A DNA stretch of 64,000 bases from Flavobacteriales bacterium (GCA_016710015.1 JADJLR010000002.1:124001-188000); one strand, 5' to 3'. Shown: positions 16,592 through 25,611, counted from the stretch's first letter. The notes: generated by a model not told the origin, from the sequence alone. Translations and numbers: made by a program.

Positions 16592-17896
16592 ATGAAGAGC
16601 CTCTTTCCCGGTCGTTCGCTCCTGCTCGTGGTGGTGGCCGCGCTCGGCTACTTCGTGGACATCTACGACCTCGTGCTCTTCAACGTGGTGAAGCGCGAGA
16701 GCCTCGAGGCCATCATGGGCGTGGGGCATCCGGGTATCACCGAAATGGGCGTGGACCTGTTCAACATCCAGATGCTCGGCATGCTCCTGGGCGGTATCCT
16801 TTGGGGTGTTTGGGGCGACAAGAAGGGACGGCTCACGGTGCTCTTTGGCAGCATTCTCCTCTATTCCGCCGCCAACATCGCCAATGCCTTCACCACCGAC
16901 CTTACGACCTATGCCCTTGTGCGCTTCATTGCCGGGCTCGGTCTGGCCGGTGAACTCGGCGCGGGGATCACACTGATCACCGAAACCATGCCGCGCGAGA
17001 AACGTGGCTACGGCACCATGATCGTGGTCGTCTTCGGTGCGCTGGGTGCGGTGTTCGCAGACGAGGTGTACAGCCAAGGTCAGCGCATCGGTCTGCTGCT
17101 CACAGACGTGACGGGACATGAATTCATGAACTGGCAGATCGCCTACATCGTGGGCGGCACCATGGGTCTGCTGCTCCTGTTGATGCGCGTCGGTGCCATG
17201 GAAAGCGGCCTTTTCGCCACTGTGAAGGAGAAAGCCAACGTGCGCAAAGGTGACTTCTGGATGCTCTTCCGCGACCGCGACAGATTCCTCACCTACCTCA
17301 GCTGCATCCTGATCGGGGTACCTGTTTGGTATGTGATCGGTGTGCTCGTGAACCTGAGCCAGGACGTCTTCGTGCCGGAACTGAACATCGACATCAGCGC
17401 GCTGGACGACGACGGCAAGAAGCACATCAACGGCATGGCCATCCGCTATGCGTACATCGGGCTCAGCTTAGGCGATCTATTGAGTGCACTGCTCAGTCAA
17501 GTGTTCCGCAGCCGCAAGAAGGTGATCATGGGTTACCTCTTCTCCAACCTCATCCTGACATTGATCTTCTTGTTCGGAATGGATGGCGTAACGATCAGCA
17601 CCTACAACTGGATGTGCCTCCTACTCGGCATGGCCACTGGCTATTGGGTGCTCTTCGTCACCGTGGCGAGCGAGCAGTTCGGCACCAACATCCGCAGCAC
17701 CGTGGCCACCACCACACCCAATTTCGTCCGCGGTTCCGTCATTCCTGTCACGCTCGCCTTCACCTACCTCGCTACACCTGTGGGAAGCATCACCAGTGCG
17801 CTGATGGTCGGCTTGGTCTGCATTGGCCTCGCCATGTGGGCCACGTTCCGCGTGAAGGAGACCTTCAGTACGGATATGGATTTCGTGGAAGAGTGA
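16592..17896 (+). CDS. MFS transporter
   Basis: A 434-residue inner-membrane transporter of the major facilitator superfamily with about 12 hydrophobic helices. The loop 2-3 signature appears as GGILWGVWGDKKGRL near residue 69, followed by RFIAGLGLAGELGAGITLITE, typical of the sugar/metabolite:proton symporter branch. The start at 16592 puts the first helix (LLLVVVAALGYFVDIYDLVLF) at the N-terminus; in-frame extensions upstream overlap the divergent gene and look spurious. A long loop (residues about 210-270) and a second insertion (NIDISALDDDGKKHING) separate later helices. The substrate cannot be read from sequence. Confidence 0.88.
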   Translation: MKSLFPGRSLLLVVVAALGYFVDIYDLVLFNVVKRESLEAIMGVGHPGITEMGVDLFNIQMLGMLLGGILWGVWGDKKGRLTVLFGSILLYSAANIANAFTTDLTTYALVRFIAGLGLAGELGAGITLITETMPREKRGYGTMIVVVFGALGAVFADEVYSQGQRIGLLLTDVTGHEFMNWQIAYIVGGTMGLLLLLMRVGAMESGLFATVKEKANVRKGDFWMLFRDRDRFLTYLSCILIGVPVWYVIGVLVNLSQDVFVPELNIDISALDDDGKKHINGMAIRYAYIGLSLGDLLSALLSQVFRSRKKVIMGYLFSNLILTLIFLFGMDGVTISTYNWMCLLLGMATGYWVLFVTVASEQFGTNIRSTVATTTPNFVRGSVIPVTLAFTYLATPVGSITSALMVGLVCIGLAMWATFRVKETFSTDMDFVEE

Positions 17897-17974
17897 GTTC
17901 AGACGAAAGGATCCGGCAGTGTGATGAAGCGTTGGTTCTGCCATTGGAACTCGATCGGCAGCGTTGTCATTACT

Positions 17975-17982
17975 TACCTTCG
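17975..17982 (+). promoter_or_regulatory. -7 element TACCTTCG for DPP IV gene
   Basis: Lies 17 nt before the ATG at 18000 and supports that start over the upstream in-frame ATG at 17964. Confidence 0.5.
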
Positions 17983-17999
17983 GCATCCTTACAATTTCC

Positions 18000-20213
18000 A
18001 TGCTACAACGTCACCTCATCCTAGGGGCAGTACTCTGCTTCTCCGCATCCTCCGCACTCGCCCAGCAACAGCTCACCAACCGCGACATCTGGGCCAGTCC
18101 GCAATTCAGTGCCGAATCCGTGGGTGGCTTGGCGAGCATGAACGATGGGGCCCATTATTCCGTGTTGGACGATGTGGATGGACGCGCCATGATCGAGCAA
18201 TACGCATACAAGACCGGCAACAAGGTGGCCACCATCGTGGATGGGAATGACCTGACCCCTGTAGGTGGTGATCGTCCGCTGGCCGTGGAAGGCTACAGCT
18301 TCAGCGGGGATGAACGCAAGGTGATGATCGAGACCGCTGTGGAGCCGATCTACCGCCACAGTTCGCAGGCATACAATTACATCTATGATCGTTCTGCGAA
18401 AACCGTAGTTCCGCTTTCCGCCATCACGTTGAGCAAGCAACGACTGGCCACCTTCAGCCCGGATGGCGATCGCGCTGCCTTTGTGCGTGACAACGACTTG
18501 TACGTGGTGGACTTGGGGTCCATGACGGAGACCCGGATCACCCAAGATGGCGAATGGAACAAAGTGCTCAACGGCGCAACGGACTGGGTGTATGAGGAGG
18601 AATTCGTGTTGGTGCAAGGCTATGTCTGGAGCCCCGATGGCCAACGGATCCTTTACTTGCGCAGCGACGAAAGCGATGTGCGCGACTTCGACCTCACCTT
18701 TTACAGGGGTGATCTCTATCCGAGCGAATACCGATTCAAATACCCCAAGGCCGGCGAGGCGAATAGTAAGGTATCTCTACACCTCTACGACATCACCAGC
18801 GCCCAGACGACCACGCTTCCATTGGCGACAATGGATCATGATCTCTACATCCCACGATTCGGCTTCACTCCCAAAGGCGCGGCTTGGTTCATGCGCATGA
18901 ACCGGTTGCAGAACGAGAAGGTCATCATGACCGTGGACCTTCCACCTGCCGGAGCCATGGCCAAGCTTGTCCCAAGCCCGATCTATCGCGAGACGAGCAA
19001 GACCTACATCGAGGTCACGGACGATCTCTTCTTCCAGGCCAACGGATCGGGTTTCATCCTGACCAGTGAAAAGGACGGTTGGAACCACATCTACCACGTG
19101 CCTTTCGACGGAAAAGGATCCCGACCGATCACGAGCGGAGCATGGGATGTCGTGAGCGTACTAGGCATCGATGAAAAAGGCAAACGCGTGATATTCACCG
19201 CCGCAAAAAGCGCCCCTGAGAACCAGGAGGTATTCGCTATCGGGTTGGATGGAAAAGGGTTGAAAGTGTTGAGCCCTTCTGGCGGTTACAACGAGGCGGA
19301 ATTCAGCACCGGGTTCCAATACTTCATCAATACACGCAGCACCGCCGATGGGGTGCCGAATGTGACCCTTCACGACCGGAACGGGAAACTGGTGAAGACC
19401 TTGAAGGACAACACCCGCTTGCTGGAAACGATGGCCTCTTTCAACGTCCCAAGTCAGACCTTCTTCCAATTCACAACCCCGTCCGGTTTGGAGTTGCGCG
19501 GATGGATGATGAAGCCGGTGGACGCTAAACCCGGCGAGCGATATCCCGTGCTAATGACCCAGTACAGCGGCCCCAACAGCAATGAGGTGCTGGATCAATT
19601 CGGTGGTCGGGATCACCTGTGGCATGCGCTGCTGACGCAGAAGGGCTACATCGTGGCATGTGTGGATCCGCGTGGGACGGGTCACCGCGGCCGGGATTTC
19701 CGGCACATTACGTACGGACAACTGGGCAAGTACGAGACCGAGGACCAGATCGCTGCCGCCCGCTGGCTGGGTGAACAGAGCTACGTGGACGCTGACCGCA
19801 TCGGCATTTTCGGATGGAGCTACGGCGGGTACATGAGCAGCTTATGCATCACCAAGGGTGCCGATGTCTTCAAAGCCGCGATCGCCGTGGCTCCTGTAAC
19901 GAATTGGCGCTTCTACGACAGCATCTACACCGAGCGCTACATGGGACTTCCCGCCGCCAATGGCAGTGGGTATGATGACAACAGCCCCATCAATCACGTC
20001 GGCTTGCTGAAAGGCAAGTACTTGCTGATCCACGGGACGGGTGACGACAACGTCCACTACCAGAACACCATGGAGATGACCAATTCCTTGGTGAAGAACA
20101 ACATCCCCTTCGAGCAATTCGCGTACCCGGACCGCAACCACGGCATCTATGGCGGCAGCACACGGTTGCACCTCTTCGAGATGATGACGCGGTGGTTGGA
20201 GGAGAATCTGTGA
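18000..20213 (+). CDS. Dipeptidyl peptidase IV (S9 family)
   Basis: A 737-residue exported serine peptidase that removes X-Pro dipeptides from peptide N-termini. After the signal peptide (ending SSALAQ) comes a beta-propeller domain with DWVYEEEF near residue 194, carrying the Glu pair that binds the substrate amino terminus. The C-terminal alpha/beta-hydrolase domain has the nucleophile in GWSYGG (Ser607), the acid in HGTGDDNVH (Asp682/683) and His714 in DRNHGIYGG. All catalytic elements are intact. It probably acts in the periplasm in peptide nutrition. Its last 150 bp and some 3' flank are repeated 240 bp downstream. Confidence 0.95.
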   Translation: MLQRHLILGAVLCFSASSALAQQQLTNRDIWASPQFSAESVGGLASMNDGAHYSVLDDVDGRAMIEQYAYKTGNKVATIVDGNDLTPVGGDRPLAVEGYSFSGDERKVMIETAVEPIYRHSSQAYNYIYDRSAKTVVPLSAITLSKQRLATFSPDGDRAAFVRDNDLYVVDLGSMTETRITQDGEWNKVLNGATDWVYEEEFVLVQGYVWSPDGQRILYLRSDESDVRDFDLTFYRGDLYPSEYRFKYPKAGEANSKVSLHLYDITSAQTTTLPLATMDHDLYIPRFGFTPKGAAWFMRMNRLQNEKVIMTVDLPPAGAMAKLVPSPIYRETSKTYIEVTDDLFFQANGSGFILTSEKDGWNHIYHVPFDGKGSRPITSGAWDVVSVLGIDEKGKRVIFTAAKSAPENQEVFAIGLDGKGLKVLSPSGGYNEAEFSTGFQYFINTRSTADGVPNVTLHDRNGKLVKTLKDNTRLLETMASFNVPSQTFFQFTTPSGLELRGWMMKPVDAKPGERYPVLMTQYSGPNSNEVLDQFGGRDHLWHALLTQKGYIVACVDPRGTGHRGRDFRHITYGQLGKYETEDQIAAARWLGEQSYVDADRIGIFGWSYGGYMSSLCITKGADVFKAAIAVAPVTNWRFYDSIYTERYMGLPAANGSGYDDNSPINHVGLLKGKYLLIHGTGDDNVHYQNTMEMTNSLVKNNIPFEQFAYPDRNHGIYGGSTRLHLFEMMTRWLEENL

Positions 20214-20500
20214 TCACGTCCTCGAGGCGCAGGGTCGCCTATGGCAGACCCGGCGCAGATTTGTCGTTGGCGTGGTGATCCGTGTTCACCCTGCGGAGGT
20301 CTAAACACCATGGAGATGACCAATTCCTTGGTGAAGCACAACATCCCTTTCGAACAATTCGCATACCCGGACCGAAACCACGGGATCTACGGTGGCAGCA
20401 CACGGTTGCACCTCTTCGAGATGATGACGCGGTGGTTGGAGGAGAATCTGTGATCACGTCCTCGAGGCGCAGGGTCGCCTATGGCAAACCCGGCGCAGGT
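20064..20500 (+). repeat. Direct repeat of DPP IV 3' end, offset 240 bp
   Basis: The segment 20064 to about 20260 (last 50 codons of the peptidase gene, stop and some 47 bp of flank) recurs at 20304 to about 20500. Differences in the coding part cluster in its middle: eight substitutions, seven of them synonymous third-position changes, one changing Asn to His. The last 80 or so coding bases and most of the flank are nearly identical. The 20261-20303 spacer shows nothing recognisable. Confidence 0.9.
20304..20453 (+). pseudogene. Duplicate C-terminal fragment of DPP IV
   Basis: This encodes NTMEMTNSLVKHNIPFEQF through RWLEENL, the last 50 residues of the peptidase, including the catalytic His but not the Ser or Asp. 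No ribosome entry is evident and the fragment cannot form a domain alone. An in-frame ATG upstream could give about 70 residues, but the added N-terminal part is unrelated. The synonymous pattern of differences suggests that it descends from a functional relative rather than from neutral decay after tandem duplication. Confidence 0.85.
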
Positions 20501-20593
20501 TTGAACGTGAAGTTGAAGCGTCGAAAGTTCGATTTGGATCATTGCGGAGTACGACGCCTAATTGTTGACCGTGCGTAATCGCCGCCCCATCCT

Positions 20594-20625
20594 AAAAAGC
20601 AGAAACCCGCGAAATCGCGGGTTTC
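20594..20625 (-). terminator. Hairpin terminator after tRNA
   Basis: GAAACCCGCGA (20602-20612) pairs with TCGCGGGTTTC (20615-20625). Read on the minus strand it is followed by CTGCTTTTTA, so it ends transcription of the tRNA gene. Confidence 0.8.
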
Positions 20626-20638
20626 ATAGTCTTAAATG

Positions 20639-20712
20639 TAGCGCGGGGGAGACTTGAACTCCCGACCTCGTGATTATGAATCACGCGCTCTAACCAGCTG
20701 AGCTACCGCGCC
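20639..20712 (-). tRNA. tRNA with CAU anticodon, probably elongator Met
   Basis: The 74-nt minus-strand sequence folds as a cloverleaf: acceptor GGCGCGG/CCGCGCT (first pair G-U), D arm GCTC/GAGC, anticodon stem CGTGA/TCACG with loop TTCATAA, variable AGGTC, and T arm GGGAG-TTCAAGT-CTCCC. The anticodon is CAT. The anticodon stem lacks the three G-C pairs of initiator tRNA, so this is elongator tRNA-Met or the lysidine-modified tRNA-Ile2; Met is favoured. CCA is not encoded. Confidence 0.92.
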
Positions 20713-20814
20713 ATACGCCTTATCCATCGGCCAAGGGGCGGCAAATATAACGATCCGGCCCGCTGCTTGTGGCCTGTCACGTGATCAACGGCTTGCATCG
20801 GGGCGGCTTTTCTC

Positions 20815-20822
20815 TACCTTGG
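20815..20822 (+). promoter_or_regulatory. -7 TACCTTGG with TTG at -33
   Basis: TACCTTGG with TTG at 20793-20795, a spacing of about 20 nt, lies 25 nt before the ATG of the START-domain gene. Confidence 0.4.
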
Positions 20823-20847
20823 CGCACACCGAATACCGACGGAAGCC

Positions 20848-21738
20848 ATGGCCAAGAAGAAGATCACGAAGGCGAAGCCGCCTGCCCGACCTGCCCCAAA
20901 GAAGAGCGCGAAAGCGACCTCCAAAGGCAAGGCAACTCCAAAGAAAGCAGCAACCAAGAAGGCGGCGGTGAAAAAGGCTCCAGCCAAGAAGACCGTGGTG
21001 AAGAAAGTGACGAAGAAGGCCGTGAAGAAGGTGGTGGTGGTGAAGAAGGCAGTGAAAAAGGTGGCCTCAGCCTCCGCGAAAGCTTCGGCGAGCAAGAGCA
21101 AGAAAGCCGTGAAATCAGCAACACAGGTGCAGAAGATCGTGAAGAAGGCCCCCTTGAAAGTGGTGAAGACCGTGCCCAAGGCCGCAGTTAAGCCAGCTAA
21201 ACCGACCGTCAGATCGGCAACCAAGAAGACCCCTTCTCCTACGCCGAAGTTGGCGGTCGTGAAGTCCGGGCCTGCTGCATCCCCGCGTGTCGTGGAGAAG
21301 ACCTCGCCTGCGCCAAGAAAGGAACCGACACTGGTAAAGTCGCCCCCGAAGAAAGTCCCTTTGAAGGAACGCGTGGTGATGGAGTTCTATCTGAACAGCT
21401 CTCCGACCGCGCTTTACGACCAACTCAGTACGCCCAGTGGCTTCAGCGAATGGTATTGCCAGGATGTGGATGTCCGTGGGGACCAATACACCTTCATTTG
21501 GGACCGGGAGCGTGAAGAAACCACGATGATCGGGCGAAAGCAAGGCGAAGTGATCCGTTTCCGGCGCAACGATGACGATGACCCGGAAGCCTTCTTCGAG
21601 TTCCGTGTGCGTGTAGATCCCATGACCAACGAGGTGTGCTTGGTGGTGACCGATCATGCGTGGCCCGACGAGGTCGTTGAGACCCGCCAATTGTGGGACT
21701 CACAGATCCACGAGTTGAAGCGTGTTCTTGGAGCGTGA
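20848..21738 (+). CDS. START-like protein with histone-H1-like Lys/Ala tail
   Basis: A 296-residue protein of two unlike parts. Residues 1 to about 165 are low-complexity Lys/Ala/Pro/Val repeats (KKA, KKV, AKK, PKK), as in histone H1 and bacterial H1-like proteins. Residues about 166-296 form a START/SRPBCC-like domain of the Bacteroidota type: ALYDQLSTPSGFSEWYCQDV, YTFIWD, FFEFRVRVDPMTNEV and LVVTDHAWPDE. Usual START-like proteins of this group are only about 130 residues, so the basic tail is an addition at the N-terminus. It could bind DNA, RNA or membrane. The domain itself may hold a hydrophobic ligand. The LptF/G permease gene follows by 34 bp. Confidence 0.85.
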   Translation: MAKKKITKAKPPARPAPKKSAKATSKGKATPKKAATKKAAVKKAPAKKTVVKKVTKKAVKKVVVVKKAVKKVASASAKASASKSKKAVKSATQVQKIVKKAPLKVVKTVPKAAVKPAKPTVRSATKKTPSPTPKLAVVKSGPAASPRVVEKTSPAPRKEPTLVKSPPKKVPLKERVVMEFYLNSSPTALYDQLSTPSGFSEWYCQDVDVRGDQYTFIWDREREETTMIGRKQGEVIRFRRNDDDDPEAFFEFRVRVDPMTNEVCLVVTDHAWPDEVVETRQLWDSQIHELKRVLGA

Positions 21739-21772
21739 GCCATAAGCGACCTCCTTTCCCGTTGTACCGGTC

Positions 21773-23215
21773 ATGAAACGACTGCATCGTATGATCATCG
21801 GCGCGTTCGTGGGGCCGTTGGCCATCACGTTCGTGATCGTGCTGTTCATCTTGGTGATGCAGTTCCTATGGAAGTACGTGGACGACTTGATGGGCAAGGG
21901 TCTGGAATGGTACGTGCTGTTGGAACTGATGACCTATGCCACGGCCAGCTTCGTTCCGCTCGCCCTGCCGCTGGCCATTCTCTTATCGAGCATCATGACG
22001 ATGGGTGGTCTTGGTGAGAATTCCGAGTTGGTGCCCATGCGCTCCGCTGGATTAGGGCTGCTCCGTATCATTTCGCCCCTTGCCCTTACCGCATTGGTGC
22101 TCGCGGTGGGGTCGTTCTACTTCAGTAACAACGTACTCCCTGTAGCGAACCTGCGTTTCCACTCGTTGCTGTGGGATGTGACCCGGAAGAAACCGGCCAT
22201 GAACCTGCAGCCCGGCATATTCTACAACGGCATCGACGGCTTCAGCATCCGGGCCATGAAGAAGGAAGCCGATGGTGGAGTACTCCACGATGTGCTCATC
22301 TACGACCATCGCGCTCCACTCCAAGGCAACCGGACCGTGGTTCGCGCCAAGTCCGGGACCATGCAGCGCAGTACCGATGGGCGATACCTGATCCTGACCT
22401 TACAGGACGGGCACTTCTACGATGAACATTCGCCGGCCGGGGACCGTGGGAAATATCCCATGATGCGAGGCACCTTCGAGAAGGACGAGATCCGTTTGGA
22501 CCTGACCGGGCTTGGTTTGGACCGCACGGACCGTGATCTGTTCAAGGACCACTATAAGATGCTCACCTTAGGTCAGTTGGCATTCGCGCAGGATAGTCTG
22601 AAGCGGCAGATGCAGCACCGAACCGAAGAACAGCGACGACATCTGGCGAATAGCCTGATGGTCACCCGAAAGGACGAAATGCGATCGGACACTTTGCCCC
22701 ACCGTACCACTGCGCAATTCCTGGAAGGACTCCCGCCCGCCCAACGCGCCAATCTCTATGATGTCGCCGTGAACATGGTGCGCAACAACATCAACTTCAT
22801 CGAACGTTCGCACGACGAATACCGAGGTAGACGGGAGCAGGTCGCCAAGTTCGATATCGAATGGCACCGTAAACCCATGCTCGCCTTCGCCTGTCTGCTC
22901 TTCTTCTTCATCGGGGCTCCGCTCGGAGCCATCATTCGAAAAGGAGGAATGGGCCTGCCTGTTGTGTTCGCCATCGTCTTCTTTCTCATCTTCCACATCC
23001 TCTCCTTCAGCACAGAGAAATTGGTGATCTCCGGTAAGTTGGAGGCGTGGCCCGGCATGTGGATCAGCACCTTCGTACTCCTACCCATCGGAGCGCTGCT
23101 CACGTGGAAGGCGACAACGGACAGTCCCCTCTTCGATGCCGATGCGTATTATCGCGGCTGGGAGCGGCTTCGCTCACTCTTCAAGCGACCGCATGCGCAT
23201 TCTTCAACTTTGTAA
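21773..23215 (+). CDS. LptF/LptG-family permease
   Basis: A 480-residue inner-membrane protein of the YjgP/YjgQ family, the permease half of the Lpt machine that extracts lipopolysaccharide and sends it to the outer membrane. Three helices lie in residues 10-120 (FVGPLAITFVIVLFILVMQF; PLALPLAILLSSIMTMG; ISPLALTALVLAVGSFYF), then a large periplasmic domain (about 125-360) and three C-terminal helices (FACLLFFFIGAPLGAI onward). The GGLGENSELVPMRSAGLG segment is the coupling region facing LptB. Whether it is LptF or LptG cannot be told. Its 3' end overlaps the next glycosyltransferase gene by 23 bp, linking LPS export to glycan synthesis. Confidence 0.9.
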   Translation: MKRLHRMIIGAFVGPLAITFVIVLFILVMQFLWKYVDDLMGKGLEWYVLLELMTYATASFVPLALPLAILLSSIMTMGGLGENSELVPMRSAGLGLLRIISPLALTALVLAVGSFYFSNNVLPVANLRFHSLLWDVTRKKPAMNLQPGIFYNGIDGFSIRAMKKEADGGVLHDVLIYDHRAPLQGNRTVVRAKSGTMQRSTDGRYLILTLQDGHFYDEHSPAGDRGKYPMMRGTFEKDEIRLDLTGLGLDRTDRDLFKDHYKMLTLGQLAFAQDSLKRQMQHRTEEQRRHLANSLMVTRKDEMRSDTLPHRTTAQFLEGLPPAQRANLYDVAVNMVRNNINFIERSHDEYRGRREQVAKFDIEWHRKPMLAFACLLFFFIGAPLGAIIRKGGMGLPVVFAIVFFLIFHILSFSTEKLVISGKLEAWPGMWISTFVLLPIGALLTWKATTDSPLFDADAYYRGWERLRSLFKRPHAHSSTL

Positions 23216-24398
23216 CAAGCCGCCTTACCCGCCAATAGATGGAGGGAGCAAGGCCATGCATAACCTGACGCGCGGATTGCTCGCTGCAGGACACGAGGTG
23301 AAGGTGTTGTGCATCAGCACACCGAAGAACACATTGGATCTGGATGCCATCCCGGTCGACTACAAGGACCGCACCCGGATCGAGGGCGTTTTCGTGGACA
23401 CCAGCGTGAACATCGTGGATGCGTTCACCGATCTGCTCACAGCGGACAACTACAACATCAGTCGGTTCTTCTCCCCGGATGTGGACATTCGCTTGATCCG
23501 TTTGCTCACCGAAGAAACGTTCGACATCATCCAACTGGAAAGCCTGTTCATGACCCCGTACATCCCCACGGTGCGGCGGTACAGCATAGCCCCCATCGTG
23601 CTTCGTTCACACAACCTGGAACACGTGATCCAGGACCGTATCGCGACCGGCGAAAAGAACTTCTTGAAACGCCCGTACCGGAAATTCTTGGCCAAGCAGT
23701 TGCACGATTACGAGATGTCCATCCTGGATCGCGTGGACGGCATCGCGGCGATCAGCCCTTCGGATGCCGAGCATTTCATGGTCCATGGTACACGTACGCC
23801 GATCAGCACCATTCCTTTCGCTGTGGAACCGACGGAATACCTACCGGAAGTAAAGCGCAATACCGGTCCGACGGTCTTCTTCCACTTGGGAAGCATGGAC
23901 TGGCTACCCAATGAAGAAGGCATCCGATGGTTGCTGGACCACGTGTGGCCGAAGGTGCTGAAAAAGCGTCCGAATGCCCAGTTGCAGCTTGCGGGCAACA
24001 AGATGCCTGAAGATCTGCTGAAGCGCGAGGATCATGGCGTGGTGATCCGCGGACGCGTGAAGAATGCGCTCAAGTACATGCGCGCACGCCACGTGATGGT
24101 GGTGCCCTTGTTCTCCGCAGGGGGCATGCGCGTAAAGATCATCGAAGGAATGGCACTCGGGAAAGCGGTGATCTCCACACCTATCGGTGCCGAAGGGATC
24201 GACCACACCGAAGGCCTCAATATCCTGATCGGACGGACACCCTCGGAGTTCGCTGCCCACATCGTGGCCATGGACGAAGACCCGGAGTATCGCACCATGC
24301 TCGGAAACGAAGCACGGAAACTCGTTGAGCATTCATACTCGGATGCCCGGATCGTGCAAGATCTGGTCGCCTTCTACAAGCGCTTGCTTGCGGTATGA
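23193..24398 (+). CDS. Glycosyltransferase, GT4-like
   Basis: The start at 23193 (MRILQLCNKPPYPPIDGGS) places the nucleotide-sugar glycine-rich loop of GT-B enzymes at the N-terminus; a longer in-frame version is inside the permease gene. The 401-residue protein has RSHNLEHVI near residue 135, then a C-terminal UDP-sugar-binding half with VVPLFSAGGMRVKIIEGMALGKAVISTPIGAEGI, the E-x7-E type motif of GT4 retaining enzymes. The start lies within the end of the LptF/G gene, and the stop overlaps the next glycosyltransferase by 4 bp. It likely adds a sugar to LPS or another surface glycan. Confidence 0.88.
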   Translation: MRILQLCNKPPYPPIDGGSKAMHNLTRGLLAAGHEVKVLCISTPKNTLDLDAIPVDYKDRTRIEGVFVDTSVNIVDAFTDLLTADNYNISRFFSPDVDIRLIRLLTEETFDIIQLESLFMTPYIPTVRRYSIAPIVLRSHNLEHVIQDRIATGEKNFLKRPYRKFLAKQLHDYEMSILDRVDGIAAISPSDAEHFMVHGTRTPISTIPFAVEPTEYLPEVKRNTGPTVFFHLGSMDWLPNEEGIRWLLDHVWPKVLKKRPNAQLQLAGNKMPEDLLKREDHGVVIRGRVKNALKYMRARHVMVVPLFSAGGMRVKIIEGMALGKAVISTPIGAEGIDHTEGLNILIGRTPSEFAAHIVAMDEDPEYRTMLGNEARKLVEHSYSDARIVQDLVAFYKRLLAV

Positions 24399-25597
24399 AG
24401 CTGCTATTGCTCCTCTCCAGGGTGCCCTACCCACTTGAAAAGGGCGACAAATTAAGGGCGTACCATTTGATGACCCGCTTGGCGCAGAAGCACGAAGTGA
24501 TCCTGTGTTGCTTGAGCGATACGCCCACCAGCGAGGAGGACATTGCACACCTGCACCAATTCTGTACGCACATCGAGGTCATCCGCGTACCCCGTTGGCG
24601 CATCATCCTGAAGTTGGCCTCTGCGGTCTTTTCCAGACTTCCCTTTCAGGTCGCCTACTTCCACCACCGCGTAGCACAGCGCGTGATCGACAAGGTGATC
24701 CGCGAACACCGACCGGACCATGTGCTCTGCCAGTTGGTGCGCACCACCGAGTACATGCGCAGCCACCCTACCCTTCCGAAGACCTTGGATTATATGGACA
24801 CCTTGTCCAAGGGAATGGAACGGCGTACGGAGAATGCCCCATTCTATATCAAACCATTGCTGTTAGCGGAAACCAGACGACTGATCCGATACGAGAACTT
24901 GATGTTCGATCTTTTCGACCATGCGATGATCATCAGTGCGCAAGACCGCGAATACATCTATCATCCGCTGCGAGACCGGGTCCATGTGATCCCCAACGGT
25001 GTGGATACGTCATACTTCAAACCGCAAGACTCGGAGAAGAACTACGACCTGCTCTTTACGGGCAACATGAATTACCCGCCGAACATCGACAGCGTCCTGT
25101 TCCTGGTCCAGCACGTGTTGCCCATCGTTCGCAAGACCCGGCCCGAGACTTCGTTGTTGATCTCCGGCGTGGACCCCAGTGCCAGCGTGCGCGACCTTGC
25201 CAAGACCGACCCTTTGGTGAACGTGTCCGGTTGGGTGAAGGACATTCGATCCTCCTATGCCGCAGCGCGGATCTTTGTTGCCCCGATGCAGATCGGAACC
25301 GGTTTGCAGAACAAGATCCTTGAAGCCATGGCCATGCGCATGCCCTGCATCACTTCCGCTTTGGCGAACAACGCAGTGGGTGCCGAAGCAGGCGATTCCA
25401 TCCTGATCGGCAATACGCCGAAAGATTACGCCGACCACATTCTTCGGCTGTTGGCCGATACCGATGAACGGGATCGATTGGCCGAGAGCGGCTACCGGTT
25501 CGTCCTTGAACGATTCGACTGGGACCGTGCTGCGACCGACCTGGATGCCATCATTCGTTCCACACCTCCGGTGGCCGCCAAGACCGCAGCCCTCTAG
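24395..25597 (+). CDS. Glycosyltransferase, GT4-like (TIGR03087-type)
   Basis: A 400-residue GT-B enzyme. The N-terminal LLLLSRVPYPLEKGDKLRAYH is the pattern of the glycosyltransferases first noted with PEP-CTERM/exosortase loci; VIPNGVDTSYF near residue 204 and VAPMQIGTGLQNKILEAMAMRMPCI near residue 292 are the C-terminal signatures. No exosortase gene is present here, so only the enzyme family is implied. It overlaps the preceding glycosyltransferase by 4 bp (ATGA). Together with LptF/G the three genes look like a surface-glycan transcription unit. The sugar and acceptor are unknown. Confidence 0.86.
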   Translation: MKLLLLLSRVPYPLEKGDKLRAYHLMTRLAQKHEVILCCLSDTPTSEEDIAHLHQFCTHIEVIRVPRWRIILKLASAVFSRLPFQVAYFHHRVAQRVIDKVIREHRPDHVLCQLVRTTEYMRSHPTLPKTLDYMDTLSKGMERRTENAPFYIKPLLLAETRRLIRYENLMFDLFDHAMIISAQDREYIYHPLRDRVHVIPNGVDTSYFKPQDSEKNYDLLFTGNMNYPPNIDSVLFLVQHVLPIVRKTRPETSLLISGVDPSASVRDLAKTDPLVNVSGWVKDIRSSYAAARIFVAPMQIGTGLQNKILEAMAMRMPCITSALANNAVGAEAGDSILIGNTPKDYADHILRLLADTDERDRLAESGYRFVLERFDWDRAATDLDAIIRSTPPVAAKTAAL

Positions 25598-25603
25598 GCC
25601 ACC

Positions 25604-25611
25604 TACCTTTG
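25604..25611 (+). promoter_or_regulatory. -7 element TACCTTTG for ribBA
   Basis: A perfect consensus match, 18 nt before the ATG at 25630, and evidence for that start. No FMN riboswitch structure was noticed in the 32-bp gap upstream. Confidence 0.55.

Noticed and set aside
20639..20712. Initiator tRNA-fMet
   Set aside because: The anticodon stem is CGTGA/TCACG and lacks the three consecutive G-C pairs; elongator Met or Ile2 fits better.
24395..25597. PEP-CTERM/exosortase system from the glycosyltransferase type
   Set aside because: No exosortase or PEP-CTERM protein is visible, and sorting in this genome is by T9SS.
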